From the NCBI GenBank assembly GCA_015654835.1, contig JAATGG010000137.1:1-33430 (forward strand): a DNA stretch of 33,430 nt. Reading direction: 5' to 3'. Made by a program: the position numbers and the translations under genes. Source of the DNA: Terriglobales bacterium (GTDB lineage Bacteria > Acidobacteriota > Terriglobia > Terriglobales > Acidobacteriaceae). Of this stretch, positions 31,515 through 33,430 are shown piece by piece; position 1 is the stretch's first letter; every line of letters begins with the position of its first letter. Under the pieces are notes generated by a model that worked only from the letters and a program-made list of their open reading frames with translations, was not told where the DNA came from and searched no databases.

Positions 31515-33430
31515 ATGCTTAAAATGCACCGCTTTTCTTGCGCCGCCTTGGCCTTTCTCGCCCTTGCATTCACCGGGCTCCACGCCCAGCAGGCCGCGCA
31601 AGCGCCCACTGAAGACTACGTCCGCTCCCACTACACCAAATACGAATTCCGCATTCCCACGCGCGACGGCAAGCGTCTCTTCACCGCCGTCTATGTGCCC
31701 AAAGACACCGCCGGCGGCCCGTATCCGTTCCTCATGAATCGCACGCCCTACTCCGTCGCGCCCTACGGCGTTGACCAGTATCCCAGGCATCTCGGCCCCT
31801 CTGAGGAGTTCGAAAAAGGCGGCTACATCTTCGTGTATCAGGATGTGCGCGGCCGCTGGATGAGCGAAGGCGACTTCATCGAAATGCGTCCGCACATCGA
31901 CGAGAAAAAATCGCTGCAAGATGTGGACGACGCCTCCGACACCTACGACACCATCGAGTTTCTGCTCAAGCATGTGCCCGGCAACAACGGCAAAGTCGGC
32001 ATCTGGGGCATCTCCTATCCCGGCTTCTATACCTCGGCCTCGATCATCGATTCGCATCCGGCATTAGTCGCAGCCAGTCCGCAGGCGCCCATGACCGATC
32101 TCTTCCTCGGCGACGATTCCTATCACGGTGGTACCTTCATGCTCTCGGCTAACTTCGGCTTCTATGTTTTCTTCAAGCCCAATCACAATCCCGAGATGCC
32201 CAAGCCACGTCCGGAATTCGATTTCGGCACACCCGACAGTTACAAGTTCTACTTACAGGCCGGTAACATCGCCAATCTCGATAAGCTCTATCTCAAGGGC
32301 TCGAATTTCCTCTTCACCGATCAGGCCAAACACGATACGTACGACTCTTTCTGGCAGTCCCGCGACCTCTCCCGCCACATGAAAAATGTGCACTGCGCCG
32401 TCCTCGTCGTCGGCGGCTGGTATGACGCAGAAGACCTCAGCGGCCCCTACCGCACCTTCGACTCCATCAATAAATTCAACCCTGAAACGCCGACCACGCT
32501 GGTTGAGGGTCCCTGGGTCCACGGCGGCTGGGCGCGCAACGATGGCAGCCATCTCGGCGACGTCCAGTTCAACGCCAAAACCAGCGACTACTTCCGCTCC
32601 AACATCCAGTTCCCTTTCTTCGAGCACTATCTCAAGGGCAAAGGCGCCACCCAGCCCAAGGCCGTCGTATTTGAAACAGGCACCAACGTCTGGCGTAACT
32701 TCGACACCTGGCCTCCCAAAGCCGCCGCACCCAAAACGCTCTACTTCCAGGCCGGCGGCAAGCTCAGCTTCGACCCGCCCACCGAGTCCAAGGGTGTGGA
32801 CGAATACAGCAGCGATCCCAATCACCCCGTGCCCTTCGTCGGCTACACCACCGACACCATTCCCCAGCGCTACATGGTCGATGACCAGCGCTTCGCCAGC
32901 TATCGCCCCGACGTGCTCGTCTATCAAACCGATCCGCTGCAGGAGGACGTCACCATCGCCGGCCCCATCTCGCCTAAGTTGAAGATCGCCAGTTCCGGCA
33001 CCGACTCCGATTTCGTGGTCAAGCTCATCGACGTGTATCCCGAGGACTATCCCGATCCCGAAGACGCCTCGCACGGCAACAAGCGCGTTTTGGATGCGCC
33101 CCCGCTGCACATGGGCGGCTATCAGCAGTTACTCCGCGGCGAACCCTTCCGCGCCAAGTTCCGCAATAGCTGGGAAAAGCCCGAGCCCCTCGTTCCAGGC
33201 AAAGAGGCCGATGTCGATTTCACCATGCCCGACCTCTTCCATACTTTTCGCCGCGGCCATCGCATCATGATCCAGGTGCAGAGTTCCTGGTTCCCGCTCA
33301 CCGACCGCAATCCTCAAACCTTCACTGACATTCCCAACGCCAGGCCTGAGGATTTCAAGCGGGCCACCGAGCAGGTCTTTCACCAGAAAGACGCAGCCAG
33401 CGGCGTAGAAGTCCTCGTCATGCCGAAGCC
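31515..33430 (+). CDS. Secreted CocE/NonD-family hydrolase (X-Pro dipeptidyl-peptidase-like), 3' truncated by window
   Basis: 638 codons are present with no stop before the window edge. A signal peptide (about 1-25, ending GLHAQ) precedes the alpha/beta-hydrolase domain with PFLMNRTPYSV and YIFVYQDVRGRWMSEG. The catalytic triad is visible: Ser in GIWGISYPGFYTS, Asp in VVGGWYDAEDLSG and His in EGPWVHGGW. The C-terminal jelly-roll domain of the S15/CocE class follows (DVTIAGPISPKLKIASSGTDSDFVVKLIDVYP). Members act as acyl-esterases, glutaryl-7-ACA acylases or Xaa-Pro dipeptidyl peptidases; the substrate cannot be told. AGGAGA lies 12 bases before the ATG at 31515; ATG at 31524 is an alternative. 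It follows the M61 gene on the same strand. Confidence 0.92.
   Translation, partial: MLKMHRFSCAALAFLALAFTGLHAQQAAQAPTEDYVRSHYTKYEFRIPTRDGKRLFTAVYVPKDTAGGPYPFLMNRTPYSVAPYGVDQYPRHLGPSEEFEKGGYIFVYQDVRGRWMSEGDFIEMRPHIDEKKSLQDVDDASDTYDTIEFLLKHVPGNNGKVGIWGISYPGFYTSASIIDSHPALVAASPQAPMTDLFLGDDSYHGGTFMLSANFGFYVFFKPNHNPEMPKPRPEFDFGTPDSYKFYLQAGNIANLDKLYLKGSNFLFTDQAKHDTYDSFWQSRDLSRHMKNVHCAVLVVGGWYDAEDLSGPYRTFDSINKFNPETPTTLVEGPWVHGGWARNDGSHLGDVQFNAKTSDYFRSNIQFPFFEHYLKGKGATQPKAVVFETGTNVWRNFDTWPPKAAAPKTLYFQAGGKLSFDPPTESKGVDEYSSDPNHPVPFVGYTTDTIPQRYMVDDQRFASYRPDVLVYQTDPLQEDVTIAGPISPKLKIASSGTDSDFVVKLIDVYPEDYPDPEDASHGNKRVLDAPPLHMGGYQQLLRGEPFRAKFRNSWEKPEPLVPGKEADVDFTMPDLFHTFRRGHRIMIQVQSSWFPLTDRNPQTFTDIPNARPEDFKRATEQVFHQKDAASGVEVLVMPK

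Overview
The window looks like a chromosomal segment of an Acidobacteriota bacterium (class Terriglobia, Acidobacteriaceae-like). The inference rests on the GC-rich coding style, a very large TonB-dependent receptor with an N-terminal carboxypeptidase-regulatory-like domain and a terminal RRMQFSLRYDF strand, a response-regulator/thioredoxin-reductase-like fusion, and GGGCTTTAGCCC intergenic palindromes. No rRNA, tRNA, CRISPR array, phage or insertion-sequence transposase was seen.

Layout. 1-68: 3' end of fabI, then a repeat-rich gap and a GNAT acetyltransferase. 1015-6527 (minus): mntR, mntH, nnrD (bifunctional NAD(P)HX repair), tsaE, a CDF-like cation transporter and a MerC-like protein; this is mostly metal homeostasis, with an MntR-type palindrome over the mntH promoter. 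6755-8944: bacteriohemerythrin (+) and hybrid cluster protein hcp (-), facing each other. A CRP/FNR-type palindrome lies about 42 bp upstream of the predicted hcp transcription start, suggesting control by low oxygen or nitrosative stress. 9047-11738: a P5C-dehydrogenase-like aldehyde dehydrogenase and a quinone-oxidoreductase-like MDR enzyme whose Shine-Dalgarno sequence is buried in a perfect 11-bp hairpin.

11858-19005 is the signalling block: a LuxR-type regulator with a receiver lacking its phosphoacceptor Asp (-); then on plus a receiver/Trx-like/TrxR-like fusion with a single cysteine, a soluble cNMP-binding histidine kinase, a PAS-GGDEF protein with degenerate catalytic motifs, and motA-motB. 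A perfect 20-bp hairpin ends this block against the convergent 1246-residue TonB-dependent receptor (19141-22881). 23178-26646 (minus) is a circularly permuted ATP-grasp / alpha-E / transglutaminase-like operon. 26948-27644 is a HigBA toxin-antitoxin pair, followed by type I glutamine synthetase, and on plus a secreted M61 metallopeptidase and a secreted CocE/NonD hydrolase that runs off the window.

The main non-coding theme is a family of small palindromic repeats with GGCAATTT...AATTGCC cores at 246-315, 11754-11791 and 26833-26951, with a more diverged relative at 2220-2252. One copy has 18-bp terminal inverted repeats and supplies the higA stop codon. Several genes (MerC-like, aldehyde dehydrogenase, receiver/TrxR fusion) have a -10-like hexamer just before ATG and no Shine-Dalgarno, suggesting leaderless transcripts.
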